A stretch of DNA of 64,000 nucleotides from Bugulina stolonifera (lineage: Eukaryota; Bryozoa; Gymnolaemata; Cheilostomatida; Bugulidae), in NCBI GenBank assembly GCA_935421135.1, contig OW285188.1, positions 25,769,233 through 25,833,232 on the forward strand. The letters are read 5' to 3'. Made by a program: the position numbers and the translations under genes. A model generated the notes under the pieces. That model was not told the DNA's origin, searched no databases, and worked only from the letters and a program-made list of their open reading frames with translations. How positions within the stretch are numbered: position 1 is the first letter of the stretch; each line of letters starts with the position of its first letter. Of the stretch, positions 48,491 through 61,800 are shown in pieces.

Positions 48491-49915
48491 ATGATGCACT
48501 TTGCAAATGTCGGTACACTGGGTGCACCTTCATACGAACCCGAACGCCTACCCAACCTCCACAACAGATTTGAACCCCATGACTTGGATATTTCAACTCT
48601 TCCTCAAGACAGCTGTAAATATGAACAAGAAGTGGATTTGGTGCCAGGAAAATCAAACATCAAGCATGATTGTACACACGGACAATGTAAACGCCTCTAT
48701 ATCAGCGTTAGTGGGCAGATGTTTGAGACCCAGCTTGGCACTCTGAACAGGTACCCCAATACTCTACTTGGTAATCCAGTTAAACGTCGTCTATATTGGG
48801 ATTCAGAGAAGCGTATTTATTACATAGATCAACATGCACCAACATTTGGAGCTGTACTGTACTATTACCAGAGTGGAGGGATTCTATATCGACCTGATGA
48901 CATACCAGAAGACGTCTTCCTCAATGAACTTGACTTCTACCAATTGGGCAGTGAAGTGCTCAAGGACTTTAAAGTTAAAAATGGATTTTTACCTGAAGAG
49001 GATGTTTTACTACCCAAGTATAAGTGGCAGAGAGAACTGTGGCGCCTGTTAGAGTACCCAAGTAGTTCTCATATCGCCAAGACCGCTGGAATAGTCTCGC
49101 TATTTGTAATCCTACTTTCTATTGTCAACTTCTGTCTGGAGACGATTCCAAAGTATAACAAAGAAATGTGTATCGTAGACAACTCTACTTGGATATATGT
49201 TGATGGGGTTCATCGTCCAGTGGAATCCCTGAATGTTAACAGTATTTTCTTCTTGATAGAATGTATATGTGCATTTTGGTTTACTGTGGAAATCATACTG
49301 AGATTCATGTCTACTCCATCTTATAAAGCTTACTTCACTTCCTGGATGAACATATTTGATATCGGAGCTATATTACCATTCTATATCATAGTGGGAGTCG
49401 TCTATGCCTCTGGTAGCTGTGACGACACCAAACGATCTAGCACATCTGTTGTGTTTCTCAGGGTCCTGAGGTTATTCCGAGCTTTTAGGATTTTCAAATT
49501 AACTAAACATTCAAGAGGCATGCAAATCCTGGGATTAACTATAAAGAAAAGTTTGGAGGAGTTGTATCTGTTTGGGTTATTTCTGGGGATAGCTGTTATT
49601 TTCTTCTCAGCGTCAATCTACTATGCAGACATGTTTGATACCGGCTCACAGAACATAGGCAGCATACCAGATGGATTCTGGTTGACAATAATAACAATGT
49701 GTACAGTGGGATATGGCGACGTGACCCCTAAAGGCATAGCTGGTAAGCTGGTAGGATCCGTCTGTGTTGTGTCGGGGGTTATCACTATAGCATTACTAGT
49801 TCCAGTCGTCGTGTCGAACTTCTCCAACTACTACAGCCATGAACTCTCTGCAGCCTCCAGCGCTAAACAGTCTACTAACTCCAGAACAATCAGTCTTATG
49901 TGTCCAAAACAGTAA
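48491..49915 (+). CDS. Shaker-type (Kv1) voltage-gated potassium channel alpha subunit, intronless, 474 aa
   Basis: A single ORF from ATG 48491 (a second ATG follows at once). T1 tetramerisation domain at about 67-168 (FETQLGTLNRYPNTLLGNP; ELDFYQLG), lacking the HxxxxxC...CC zinc motif, as in Shaker. S1 about 199-216; N231-S-T is a likely glycosylation site in the S1-S2 loop; S2 with Glu257, Phe264, Glu267; S4 with Arg324, 327, 330, 333, Lys336 and Lys339, the full charge ladder; S4-S5 linker; filter TVGYGD (405-410); S6 about 424-444. Four subunits form a delayed-rectifier or A-type channel in the plasma membrane. Oddity: the S6 gate reads ALLVPVVVSNF, so the first Pro of the usual PVP is Leu436. 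The C-terminus is short and lacks a Shaker PDZ ligand. An AATAAA lies at 49984. Confidence 0.96.
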   Translation: MMHFANVGTLGAPSYEPERLPNLHNRFEPHDLDISTLPQDSCKYEQEVDLVPGKSNIKHDCTHGQCKRLYISVSGQMFETQLGTLNRYPNTLLGNPVKRRLYWDSEKRIYYIDQHAPTFGAVLYYYQSGGILYRPDDIPEDVFLNELDFYQLGSEVLKDFKVKNGFLPEEDVLLPKYKWQRELWRLLEYPSSSHIAKTAGIVSLFVILLSIVNFCLETIPKYNKEMCIVDNSTWIYVDGVHRPVESLNVNSIFFLIECICAFWFTVEIILRFMSTPSYKAYFTSWMNIFDIGAILPFYIIVGVVYASGSCDDTKRSSTSVVFLRVLRLFRAFRIFKLTKHSRGMQILGLTIKKSLEELYLFGLFLGIAVIFFSASIYYADMFDTGSQNIGSIPDGFWLTIITMCTVGYGDVTPKGIAGKLVGSVCVVSGVITIALLVPVVVSNFSNYYSHELSAASSAKQSTNSRTISLMCPKQ

Positions 49916-49983
49916 CCGTTATGCTCAGTATTAATTTATTTTACTATAGCTCTTATACATTAGCATTGTTTGCCCGAATAGAA

Positions 49984-49989
49984 AATAAA
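49984..49989 (+). terminator. Polyadenylation signal of the Kv channel gene
   Basis: AATAAA 69 nt after the stop codon, with no other candidate nearer. Confidence 0.55.
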
Positions 49990-50310
49990 ATTATATACCT
50001 CGCCGTAAAATGTAGCAAGTGGTTATTGTTTGCAATTGCATATAAAAAAGTTGACTTCAAATCTTCAAGCAGCTCAGTTTCTACATTACATGATGTGGAG
50101 AATCCTATTCTTCACACAAGGATACACCAATTGCGTGTTTAAATTCACTGGCCATGTCATCTTCAGCAGTAAAAAAGGTGGAATATGGACTAATGATTTA
50201 GTTAGGCTGGGTCTGAATAAAATCCTCTAGGCTGACCACATTATAATGAGAACACGCCACAATTATCGATACATTTCAATACACTAAAATTCTTGCCGTA
50301 AAAAGTACCC

Positions 50311-50352
50311 GGCTGCTGCCGCTGCTGCTGCCGCCACCGCTGCTCCTGCTGG
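50311..50352. repeat. GC-rich triplet tract (GCT/GCC)n
   Basis: Imperfect GCTGCTGCCGCTGCTGCTGC-type repeat of about 42 bp, standing alone in AT-rich DNA. It would encode poly-Ala, poly-Leu or poly-Cys depending on frame, but no gene model includes it. Confidence 0.8.
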
Positions 50353-52331
50353 GCATAGACCTTCCATTTATCTTACCAACACATCAGTGAGAACAGTACG
50401 TGTCAGTTTATACAGTTCATCCATTTACTACTACTTAGTGCTTAGTGGAAATTGACTTTGAATATACACTGAATACCACTGAGACATTCTACCAATTATT
50501 GCACTCATTCCGTCTCAGTTTATTTTAGTAATAAATGAATCTCCTGCACTTGGATGTCTATTACTTTGTACACAGTTGAAATATAATTATGCAGTACACT
50601 ATTACATGTATATCATCATGTTACTAGCTCCTAGGCTCTAGAAAATTACTGGTATTTGAAAATTGGAATATGTAGTACTAAAATCTTGAACCAAGATGCC
50701 TGTCACCACAATCATAGTCAGTGTCTGGTGCTATTATTATTGTTAGGGCTTACTTTATATGCTAGTACATGAAATATGCTAGATAATACACATGTAGAAG
50801 TATTCATTCTTACAAGAAATAGGACTTGAGTATAAAAAAGTACTATATTGTCTTAGAGCAGATGGTCAACAATGTTCATGCGATTTCAAAAATATCAGAG
50901 AAATGCAGTTTTAGCTTGAGTTCCAAATGCTCCTCAACTGACCTACATGTATATGGGTTAGTTTGTCCAGATTGCATGTATAGGAACCGAGGCTGGTTCA
51001 ATTCTAAATATTATGTATGCACTGGTGAGATATTCTACATCTACTATGATATGACGTACTTGTTCTGCTAGAGAGGGTATTGTTTAGACATGTAGTCTTA
51101 CACTCACACCCTATCTGTTGTAGTTTAACTTGTAATCAGTGTGTTTCTTCAGCTAATTTGTATGTAACATGGCCTAAGGCTGTAGCCTGGCTTCTATTTA
51201 CAGTTTCATTATTGCTAATATATTGTCTAACGCAGCACATACTGTCTAGAATTGTAATAATTCCTAACTGTAGTCACTAGCGACAACTAAGGAACTTCAA
51301 AAATAAGTTTTTGGAAAGTAACAATTTTTACTATGCTAAGTGGATAGTTTGTTTGGTGATCAATACCTTATAGCTATGGCAGAGTATTGTACTTGTTTAG
51401 TGATTTTATATATATGACATTATTTTGTACAGCAGTGACATTTTTTACTATTTAGAAATTACCTACTCTTTCTCTTTCTATTGAGAGATGATAACTTCAA
51501 ATTAGAAACTAAAGTGTACTGCGCATGCCTTGTAAGTTGCTGTAATAAATACAGAAATATTCAACATGTTTAATTCATAAGTTGAGGAGACTTGATAATC
51601 TCATTACAACTTGTTAACAAATAGTATAATGGGGGAATTTCTCAAAAAAAGTTGTAAGCCAACAAGGATGATGATTCATTTCTCTCCTTGCTATGAGCAA
51701 GTACATTGCCAACTTATGCTTACATCTTACATCCACATCCATAAATACATGTACAACATACATTGTATATGTATATGTACTTTACTGTCTACAAAAATGT
51801 CTACATGTGTCTAAAACTACTAAGAGCCATTGTAAATCTACTGCACAATAACAGCAGCTAGAGTAATACTAATTATTTAGACTGGATGACTACCAAAAAC
51901 TGGAGTTATTACATAAAGATTATAATGTAATATGTAGATGTATGAGTTTGTTGATAAAGCCTATGATTCAGAATACATACATGTACAGAATCATACAAAT
52001 ATTGATTAATAGGAAGCCACCTGCAGCTTTCATTATACTTTGCAAGTGCATGCTAGCTCATATATTACTTCATAGACCTTCAACTCTGTAATTATTGAAA
52101 TTTAAATACATCATTATAACATATTAATGCAATACTTGTTTTTGATTGATTTTATGCTAGCTTACATTGTTGAAGATTGATGCATTTCTTATGGGCAGTC
52201 TGATTATATATACGTACATTGTACATATTGTCCACAAGGATGCAGTATAAATACTTCTATAGTTGTCCAACCTTGCACTGAGTCCAGCTGTAATATAAAA
52301 ATAATTCATATGGATGATAGGAGCATCTGTG

Positions 52332-52700
52332 TTGCTTAGTGTAGAGAGTATTGGTGTAGCGTGCTGTAGTGTAGAGAGTGTTGGTGTGGTGTGCTGTAGT
52401 TTAGAGAGTGTTGGTGTGGTGTGTTGTAGTGTAGAGAGTGTTGGTGTGGTGTGCTGTAGTGTAGAGAGTGTTGGTGTGGTGTGCTGTAGTGTCGAGAGTG
52501 TTTATGTAGTGTGCTGTAGGGTAGAGAGTGTTGGTGTGGTGTGCTGTAGTGTAGAGAGTGTTTATGTAGTGTGCTACAGTGTAGAGAGTGATTGTGTAGT
52601 GTGCTGTAGTATAGAGAGTGATGGTGCGGCGTGCTACAGTGTAGAGAGTGATAGTGTAGTGTGCTGTAGTATAGAGAGTGATGGTGTACTGTGCTGTTAG
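52332..52700. repeat. 30-bp minisatellite, about 12 copies
   Basis: Units of 30 bp built on GTGTAGAGAGTGTTGGTGTG followed by GTGTGCTGTA. Copies on the right become more divergent. The ten-codon period gives long repeat ORFs on both strands (128 and 135 codons), which are artefacts. Confidence 0.95.
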
Positions 52701-54459
52701 CCGTGGAACAAATGGGGTTGGTGCACTGCATCTGCACCCACACCTACTATTCCAAAGCAGCTGCTCATGCTTAGAGGTGAGTACACTCCGTGTACCAATG
52801 GAGGGTGCATGGTCTTTGGAGTTGTCTTTTCATTTATTTGTTGTATTTCCTACAAGTATTTTTACAGTGTATATGAACCTATATTGCTTCAGTTCCCAAG
52901 TGACAGCAAATACTACACACACTACACAGTACGCAGTATTGTACTGAGAAAGGTTTAGTGTATCCAGTATATCCGTCTAAATTAGTGTGTAACTAGGCTC
53001 GTTCTTATGCCAACGTTGATGACGATAATTGTTGCTTCAATTGTTCTCTGGTTGTCGCTGTTTGACCTCTATAATACTATGCATGGCTGCATGACTTCAC
53101 ATTACAGATTAGGCCACTACAAGTGCTATTCCAGCTGTTTGATAAAAACTAACCTCTACAGAGTTCCGTACAAACAAATTGCCGAACGGCTTAACTTTGA
53201 CAAAAAGTTTAAAAAAACGTAAATAATGATACAGAGGAAAAGACTGTATAAGCATAATTGATGAAACATAAAAAAGGTGTAACTAATGCTCCTAGTCAAT
53301 TGGGAATTATAGAAGGCTTACATGAACATGTAAATTATCAGTTGCCTTAGTGCAGTTTATAACATAGCCTCAGAAAAAACTAGTATGGCTATTTGGGTCT
53401 TGTTTTAGGATGCACAAATGTAAATGGAACTTTGAACATGACTCTCAACGATCCTCATAATTATATCTGTGAGGAGAGTATTATGGAATGTTTGCTGCTC
53501 TGGTGCTACTATGTGTCATATTAACATTTGCTGACGCCATTAAAGTAGCACGATTATGCTGACTTATCCGGTAAATAAATACAACACCCTTAACAATTCT
53601 ATCATTTGCAAAGATAATGTTACAACTGCTGAGAAGTTACATATAGAGACATACTAAACAAGAATATACATGTAGCTCTAGCTTTCTTCTCACAAAGAAT
53701 AATCAATTAATGTTACATTGAAAGAAACCTAATGAGATGAAGATGAGAAAATTGTGTTTGTAAATTATGATAATTTTTCCTTTTGAACAAGCATGCCCAA
53801 GCATTCAAATATTTGCTCTTGGTATTTGCTTTCCCGTGTATGTATCCTAATCTAGGCTGTATGACAACTGATGGGCTACAATGGTAAGCACTAACTATTG
53901 ATTGGCGGGTAAACTTAAGCTCCGCCCTTTTAACAACCCCAGTATTATGAGGCCACAATAATATAAAAGAATTCATCTGTGTTGGTACTTCAGAAGTAAA
54001 TTGGTTTGAGAGAAGTAGACATTCATTTAAATGACGACTGGTGTTTCATTAAACACACAACTTTGAATTATTCGACTGGATTTACTTTAATCCTTAATCA
54101 CTGTAAGTACAATGTTTATTCTTGGATAAAATATTTCGTGTACAGTATACGTAGTAGGCCTAAGGTCTGTAAATTTGATGATGTGATTATGATCAATAAT
54201 TGAGGTAGTTGATAGTGATACATATATATGCTCAATGTTGAATACTTACATAGAAATGTCTCGGGCTAAAAAACAGAAAAACAATATTATACATTGAGTT
54301 TACGGTTAACTCCATCTATCCATCTATCTATCAAAGTGCTCTATCTGGACATGTAGACTACAGAGCAATCTATAATGCTGTTGATATAACCAACACTGCT
54401 ACACTACATATATTTATAAACTTTGCAAATAATATATTGTAGACAAATTACGTTAAGTA
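52701..54459. other. Intergenic region upstream of the 308-aa ORF
   Basis: No supported gene. A 71-codon ORF at 53007-53222 opens with a hydrophobic stretch (MPTLMTIIVASIVLWLSLF) but has no supporting context. ATTGTAG at about 54436-54442 is a possible acceptor just before the 308-aa ORF. Confidence 0.5.
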
Positions 54460-55386
54460 ATGCTTCAAGGGACACAAACTACACAAAGTATGACTTATAG
54501 AAGACAACCAAACAGCTTTGATGATCTGGAGAACTGCTTTTCATCCAGCCCCAAATCTTCAAAATACAATCCATATCTGTCACCCACCTCCACTCTCTCT
54601 TCTGGTTACGAGAGCGGATGCTCAGAGAGTGAGATTGATGAGATACTATATTCAGCACATCATACTTCCCTCTCTTCACCAACCGATGAGAGTGAGTACT
54701 TTGAGTTGGAAAGTGATCAGTACGTCTGTCTAAGTCAACCATCAGCACCTTCCTTCAACGAGAGTAGTAGCAGACTACAAAGGGTGAGAGAGTCCATGAT
54801 AAAAATTATTTCTGACTTAGAAAGTATGGGATATGAAACTAGTTTAGACAAGCTTTCAAACGCTGTCCGCTCATCAGTCAAGCTTAGCAAATGCTGTACA
54901 AAGACAACATCTTTGCCAGCTAGACAGAAGCAATGCTCCAACAGAACCCACGGCTTACAGAGGAATAACAATAACAATACTTATACCAAATCACCGGTAG
55001 ATCAGTTATTCACTAAAATAGGACAAGACCAAGATAGCAAAAGCAAAGGGAGATTATATGATAGTTTAATCACTAACTTAGCGATAGAATGCAGCAACGA
55101 CAGTCGATCTCGACAAGATTATAAAGAGGAACCTATCTACGAGGAAATTTATGACGATTCTGACTTTGACTTTGTATCACATTCAGATACATACAGGAAG
55201 GTAGAAAGAGACACTCCACCAGCTCTACCTCCCCGGAGCACTCGATCACATGGCCCCATGTCAAGACGCACTAATCACATAGAACCACAGCGTCGCACTT
55301 CAACTCCTTGTTTAACTGAAGTACAGAAAGTCACTTGGAAAAGTGGTTGTAATAAGCCTTCAGTTTGGCATTCAATAAGTGTGTAA
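54460..55386 (+). CDS. Predicted disordered adaptor/scaffold protein, 308 aa, single coding exon
   Basis: ORF from ATG 54460 to TAA. Composition is Ser/Thr/Asp-rich without hydrophobic core or membrane segment. Motifs seen: Ser-rich STLSSGYESGCSESEIDEIL (44-63); a helix-prone RLQRVRESMIKIISDLESMG (105-124); EEPIYEEIYDD (223-233), where Tyr227-Glu-Glu-Ile matches the preferred Src-family SH2 ligand; DTPPALPPRS (251-260), a PxxPPR class II SH3 ligand; and C-terminal SISV, a possible class II PDZ ligand (Ile at -2, Val at 0). I infer a phosphorylatable scaffold in tyrosine-kinase signalling, but recognise no named family. Codon use and length make it clearly coding. An AATAAA lies at 56027. An AG just upstream could splice in a 5'UTR exon. 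Confidence 0.82.
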   Translation: MLQGTQTTQSMTYRRQPNSFDDLENCFSSSPKSSKYNPYLSPTSTLSSGYESGCSESEIDEILYSAHHTSLSSPTDESEYFELESDQYVCLSQPSAPSFNESSSRLQRVRESMIKIISDLESMGYETSLDKLSNAVRSSVKLSKCCTKTTSLPARQKQCSNRTHGLQRNNNNNTYTKSPVDQLFTKIGQDQDSKSKGRLYDSLITNLAIECSNDSRSRQDYKEEPIYEEIYDDSDFDFVSHSDTYRKVERDTPPALPPRSTRSHGPMSRRTNHIEPQRRTSTPCLTEVQKVTWKSGCNKPSVWHSISV

Positions 55387-57854
55387 ACTTGACTTAATGT
55401 CAACAGATTGTTTATACGTGAGCTTTATGTAGCTTGACAAGAATTACTCACGGTGCGGTGATACGTAAATAACCCTCTTCTCCTTTTATACTCATATGCT
55501 AGAGAACAATGTGTTACTGGGGAGGTCATTTAGATATCGCTTCACTCTGTGTAATCTACCCCACAAATCGCAAAGTTAAAACAAATATTGACTTGAACTG
55601 TTGTTGATATCAAATACAAGAGGAACCAGCTAATTTCAGACAGATCGCATCTCCTGGCGAAGCCTTAATTTATTTCCTACATTCCACAGAACTAATTGAC
55701 TGCTTCTCTCTTGAATAACAATACTTACAACAGTGTATATTTTGTAATTTAACAAATTATTTCAATAATATTTTGCCATTTTGTTACGGATATTTTGGGA
55801 TCGGAAGCTAATAAGCAAACTGCAATCTTTTTTTTTCAAACGCAACTCTTCATTCCAAATGAGTTTAGTAGTTTATTTATTTATAATGTATCTTTAACAA
55901 AACTGGGCCCCATATGACAGGCCGGAGTACAGCTGCAGTGCAATCAGTTATTTCATTGAAACCAATATTTATTGTTTCTATCAATTTAATAGTTTACAAT
56001 ATAAATGGTCACACTGAGTTTTTACCAATAAAACTGTGAAACACCTAAGCAATAACATTTGCTATTTCAGTGGTTGGTGAAGACAACTACATACACATGA
56101 CTTCAGGTAATTTATTTCCATAAATGGCATTCCATGCATACTGGAAGTAATGGCTACTTCCCGCCCACTCCAGGACAATAATAAAAGGTTACCAGCTTGG
56201 TCAGCTGGAACTCTCCATAACAGCTCTGTCTGTCTTAAATACTCTTCAACTTAATTAAAACTCTACATTGTGATTAGGTAGACAGTGGATTTATATAATA
56301 AGGACACACATTGTAATAGGAGTGCTCTGCTCCTATTGTTTGATAACAAACCAGAAGCTCAATAGATTTGCACGAAGATCCTTTCATGGAATATAATAAA
56401 TTCTTTTATCCTGTGACTGAAAGTTTGTTAGCATAGTGTTGGTTATTTGATGTTCTAATATCATGGACTCCTAATGAAATTGATTATATTGTTGATTACA
56501 TTGAAAACTATGTCTAATTGCATCCCAATCTGTGAGTGCATTTCTATTTACTTAACTGAGCTTTGCTCTATCTAGGCCAGCCTGAGCCTATCCCTTTCTC
56601 TTCTCTCACATCACACGTTGTTCCTCTTTGTACCTCTCTGAGTGTAGTATCCTAGTTAGTGCCCCAACAGCTCACTATCTCCCTAGGTCTGCCACCCACA
56701 GATCCATTGCAGGTTCTAGCTTTCAGCAACTACAGGCACATGGTAGTGACATAGAATAGCAGAACAAATTAGATTTAATTAATGAAACAATCTTGTGGAC
56801 TGCTACATAATTATGGACATACTTTAGTGGTAAATATACAATGTAAATGTACCATATATAATCAGCTGAAGTCTATATGTCTAATGGAATATGATAGTAA
56901 TGGTGGGCGTGACAAACATATAAGTATAGATTATAACACCCTCTGGTACTGATTAGACTCGGCTCCTGCTTGTAATTAATGGATGGTGTCCAGGCAGACA
57001 TTTGGTCCTAGGCTGATCATGGTACACAAATAGCCTGGGTACCAGGCCTACTCAACCAAACCAATCATAAATGAAAGCCAAATATAGTGTTTCAGATTCT
57101 CAAGCTAGGTACATACCCACTGGGCCTTGCCCTACCCTACCAATCAATCAATCAATAACTCAATAAAAAATAACTCAATATCTCAATAATAAGAGATAGA
57201 TCTGATATGTGATGAGTCAATGTACTTGGTGTAACCCATCACACCCAAGACTAAGAGTCTAACCACATGTCTCTATCTCTATGCTAGAGTAAACACTAAA
57301 CAGGCAGTAAAGGCTCGGCTACGTGCGAGACGGATTGTTCAGTTTTGGCTGACGGAGCCTCGTTCTAGAATGAATCGACACGCCATTACATTGTTTGTAC
57401 GCCTAAGCAAAGACCAAAATGCTGGTTTTTTCAGTTCTGCTCATCACGGAGCACTGTTGTAGTTGGCTAAATAAATATCAGATACAACGACTCAAATTAT
57501 ATAAATTATTAGAAATCTGCTTTGGTTATTGGCTGGATATTAACCAAGGCCACCGGTAGGCTGGTACTATTATACTTTGCCTATAGAGCCACATCAAAAA
57601 ACAATGGAGTCATTCTGTCGATGCTTACGAACCTTTAGCATCATAACCTGCTGTCACTTCCTGTTTCTGGACAAACCATAAATTGAACTCAACTGAGAAT
57701 GAGCATTGGACAAGAAGAGGCCCGTCTGCTCGTACTGGATGATTTATAGACAGGCTGACCAGTACACGCCCCCAAACATTACTATTAACTCCAATCAAAT
57801 TTAATGTATTACCAAATACCATCATACAAACGGCTTATACATTGGATTATATGC

Positions 57855-57929
<75 letters not shown>

Positions 57930-57930
57930 C
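57855..57930. repeat. ATGTAT hexamer microsatellite
   Basis: About 12 uninterrupted ATGTAT units. In one frame it reads as Cys-Ile repeats. Confidence 0.95.
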
Positions 57931-58527
57931 CGGTCGCTGCAGTTTGCTACTCAGCTAGAAACATAACAATCTTGAGTTCTGTAATAATCTGAGTGAGTGT
58001 GAAATGGTATTATTATTAATACACATGCATAAACAGATCTACAATGAGTAGTGCATGTAAATGCAACAGTGTCAGAAAGTGTTGTAATATTCTTGGTAAA
58101 TGGACCAAATAAATAAGCAGACCTGAGCATGCCATATTATATTCAGTGTTTACACTCTGCTTGGGTGATTCGCAACCCAGGGTGAGTTACCATGTTATTG
58201 TTATGACAAAATCAAATTTATATTTTTGGTCGAGATATATTTTGTCTCCACCCAAAATGATATTTTGTAATTCTAAATTATTGTCATATGGACTGGTTAC
58301 TAATTATATGTATAACTAGAGCGGAAAATTAATTTTGTATCCAGGTACCATATAGTTGTAAATATTGTGATAACATTACGTACCTGACATAAAGGTGAAG
58401 GGCATAATTGAATTTTGCTTTCCTGTATCAGGCACTAAGCCTATTAAATCTAACTGAGGCACTTTTCCAGAACATAGTATAATAGCTTGTGATTTGGGGA
58501 AAAACAAAGTTCCTTAATTAACGCTGT

Positions 58528-58577
58528 GTGATGGAGAGTGTATGAGGCATGGGTGATAGAGAGTGTATGAGGCATGG
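58528..58577. repeat. 25-bp direct duplication
   Basis: Two adjacent copies around GAGAGTGTATGAGGCATGG with one difference. Confidence 0.85.
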
Positions 58578-58747
58578 GTGACAGTGCAAGGTTAATTTTC
58601 AGTTATGTAAATTAGGTAGATTATCCAATCTTTAACTTCAACTTTAGTGTAAAAGGATGACCGCCAGTCCAAAGAGATGGCCGACTATGTGGTATTAGTA
58701 AGTATAATGATCACTGGAGTAATTAATCACCCTACTAAGCTAACAAA

Positions 58748-58823
58748 TGTACAGTACCTAAACAGTATACACCAAGTAACAGTCATGTACAGTACCTAAA
58801 CAGTATACACCAAGTAACAGTCA
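58748..58823. repeat. 38-bp perfect tandem duplication
   Basis: Two identical adjacent copies, each beginning TGTACAGTACCTAAACAGTA. Perfect identity implies a recent event. Confidence 0.92.
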
Positions 58824-61800
58824 TGGGTGTTACCTCTTACGATAACAGAATAGTGAGTCAGTATTCTCTGACGTTCATTTTATTCTTAATTAAATTTCAT
58901 GGCAGACAACTAACAGTATGTGTCAATTCTTGCATGCGATCATGGTGCACTCACCATTGGTTTTGTGCATTAGCTATTAGCTCACCACCATATTCCAGCC
59001 CAAACTGTATAACTCCAAATCTCGCTCATCTGAAGAACTGAATGATACTATTGCCTTGGGTACACTCACTGTATGGTACAGTAGGGCAGTGAATAAGTAC
59101 TAACCTATAGGATGTGCCATAGCAGTGGTGGTATCCTCTCCTTATGCAATGGTTCACCAAGTATTACCATTCCAACTGGGCATTCTCTACAATCTGCTAT
59201 TTATTGTACACAGATGCAAGCGGCACCTTCAAATGATTACCCCAGTTGAGAGCAGTTGGCATTCAGCCACTAAAATCCCTGGTATATTTACTAAAAATAT
59301 ATAATCTTCATTTAACAAATTATAATAATCGTTCAAAACTGGAGGGATTATGATTTTAATATCCATATTTCCAGACAGGTGTACTGCTTCTCCTTGGTCC
59401 ATTCCATTCATCCATTAGCTTCATCTCCCCTTAATTGCCGCCTGTAGCTTTGCCAACACGGGTTTATAACCTCCTCTGATCCTAATCTGTTGTCATTACT
59501 TACATAAAATATGAAAATATAGAAGCAAGTAGGCCGATGGTATTCAAGGATACTCAACCAATACATGTATAATACATGCACATACAGATCAGACCGGAAT
59601 TCGGAGACATCAGTGTGTAAAAGTACATTTATTTGAGAGCTAAAAATATAACAAATGTATTTATAACAGCTAATGCTCTGATAGCAGTGTGGAGGCCATA
59701 CAAGAGTCGGTATACATACAAAGATGCAAGGATAGATACCATAAATTACTGAATTCTACACAAATATCATGACATGAGAGTTTTATTATGTTTTTGGGAG
59801 GTGTAAGCTATCTACTTGTACTATTAGATTTATGTGGTAGAGAATAGCAGATTATAAGTACCTAACTTAATGCCAATTCATTGCTTTGTATTCAACCATA
59901 ATCAGTAGGATAATTATTATTTAGCCATCTTTGTAACTGAACAATGGATTGCAAATTATTTAATTATGTTACAAACATCGCTAAGACACTTAGACTGGGA
60001 TTTAAATCGTAGTAAGATAATCATACTATGCTGATATTATGCTGTGCAATAATTTTGCAATATATTTTTTATTCTGTGAACTTAGCATAGCTTTTCTTGT
60101 GCATGACTATGATTCAAATTTATTCCACATTCCATATTGGAGGACTGTGAGCGGAATGAGAAGCAAGGGAGGTCAAGGTAATTATGATAATAAACAGGTG
60201 AATGAATTACCATACTTAGCAGAATATCAGTTCCTTTACACAGAAAATATTTGAAGAGGATCCTCTGGGATTACCATTGCTACAGCTATTACAATAACAG
60301 TTATTGGATAACTAAAATCTTACAATGCTAAATTATTACAAACACTGAAGCTTTGCAATACAGAATTTTATGAATGTCTGTGCACATTTAAGGTTAATGC
60401 ATGTGAAAATTTGAATCCTAGCCGTACATAACCAACAGTCAGCGAAAGCATAACTAACACTAATGTTGCTAGCTAATCAGTTTAAAACATCTGCACAATA
60501 TAATATGTTGTTTAAGTGAAGCAGGAAAACCGACCCCTAATAATGTTCACGCCACAATCTCCGAATCAGTTGTGTAACATCCAGTTACTAAACGCTATTT
60601 GAGAAGAGTCTGTCTACTAAAACTCGTTGCTGTCACCTTCTGATTGACCAGAGCCCTGAGGTAACCTGAAATGCCACTACTCAAGGACAGAAGATCAGTC
60701 ACTCAGTGCAGGTACTATTCTAAGTAGGCTGGAGGGGCCGAGTAGAGCCCCAAGAGTAAGAGGTCATGGGATGCCACTGCAGTGAATCTGATGCTCATTA
60801 TGCAACCTTGGATTATCCAAGGATAATCAGCGGATGTCTTTTACCAAATCCATTTCACACAGTTGTTTAATCGCTTGACATAATTATTTAAGTTTGGTAA
60901 AAAGTCTTAAGGTGATTACACAAGGCTTTACTCAGATAAGAATTTGACAGGAAAATTTTAGACGAAGTGAGCAACTACTAATAGTGTACTACTAGGGTAG
61001 AAAGCTATGAGCTGGACTTGAGTATCGATCCAATTGGTTCAAATAGTGAAGTTACATATTTTGCTGTTAGCAATTGAATACAAACTACAATATTATGTAT
61101 CTAGCCCCCTTCAATTTAAAATATGTGCCAAACAGTCTAGAATATGTAGAGTGTGATTAACTGCTATACAGCCTGTGATCTTATCAGCTTTAGCCTTAAC
61201 TCGCTCTTTCATTCCCTATAATGGATCATCAGTTAGAACTTGATACTGTGTTTACCTCCTTATACTCTAAGATTCCCACATTTGTTGCAAACAAAAACAT
61301 TCCTCTTACAGCATCTTAAACATTTTAATTATGTGGACTTACATTAGGTACTGTTTGTTGTAGGCCTACACATACATGTACACATACCAACAGGTGAACA
61401 TGCAAACATTTGTCTCTGCCATGTGAAATCTGGCCATAACCCATAATAGTAATATTAGTAGATGAGGGAACTGATTATAAACATGGCACATGAAGACCAC
61501 ACAGAACCACTACTCACTACCCAATCAGTAAAAGTATGGATAACTGTTGTATTGATATAATTCCGTATTCACTTCACACTTCAGACTTTACACAATAGCA
61601 TATCACTGCAAGTAGGTTAATTAGGTGGAGGAGGTTGCTCTTATTGCGTAATGAAGTTAGAGAAATCCTTTTGATTTCAGAACAGGTGGAAAACTTCTTT
61701 TAAAATTAAAATAACTTAGTTTACTAATAATGTGGCTACACATAAAAATTCTGTTAATCCAAAAAGCGTTGGGATTAAAACATCTATTAATATTTAAAAT

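Larger units (their letters stand above)
49916..52331. other. Intergenic region, Kv channel to 30-bp minisatellite
   Basis: No supported gene. The channel 3'UTR probably ends near 50010. A GCT/GCC triplet tract lies at 50311-50352. The ORFs at 50826-51280 are AT-rich and unsupported. Confidence 0.55.

Noticed and set aside
52314..52743. ORFs of 128 and 135 codons on opposite strands
   Set aside because: Translation of the 30-bp minisatellite; no unique sequence supports a gene.
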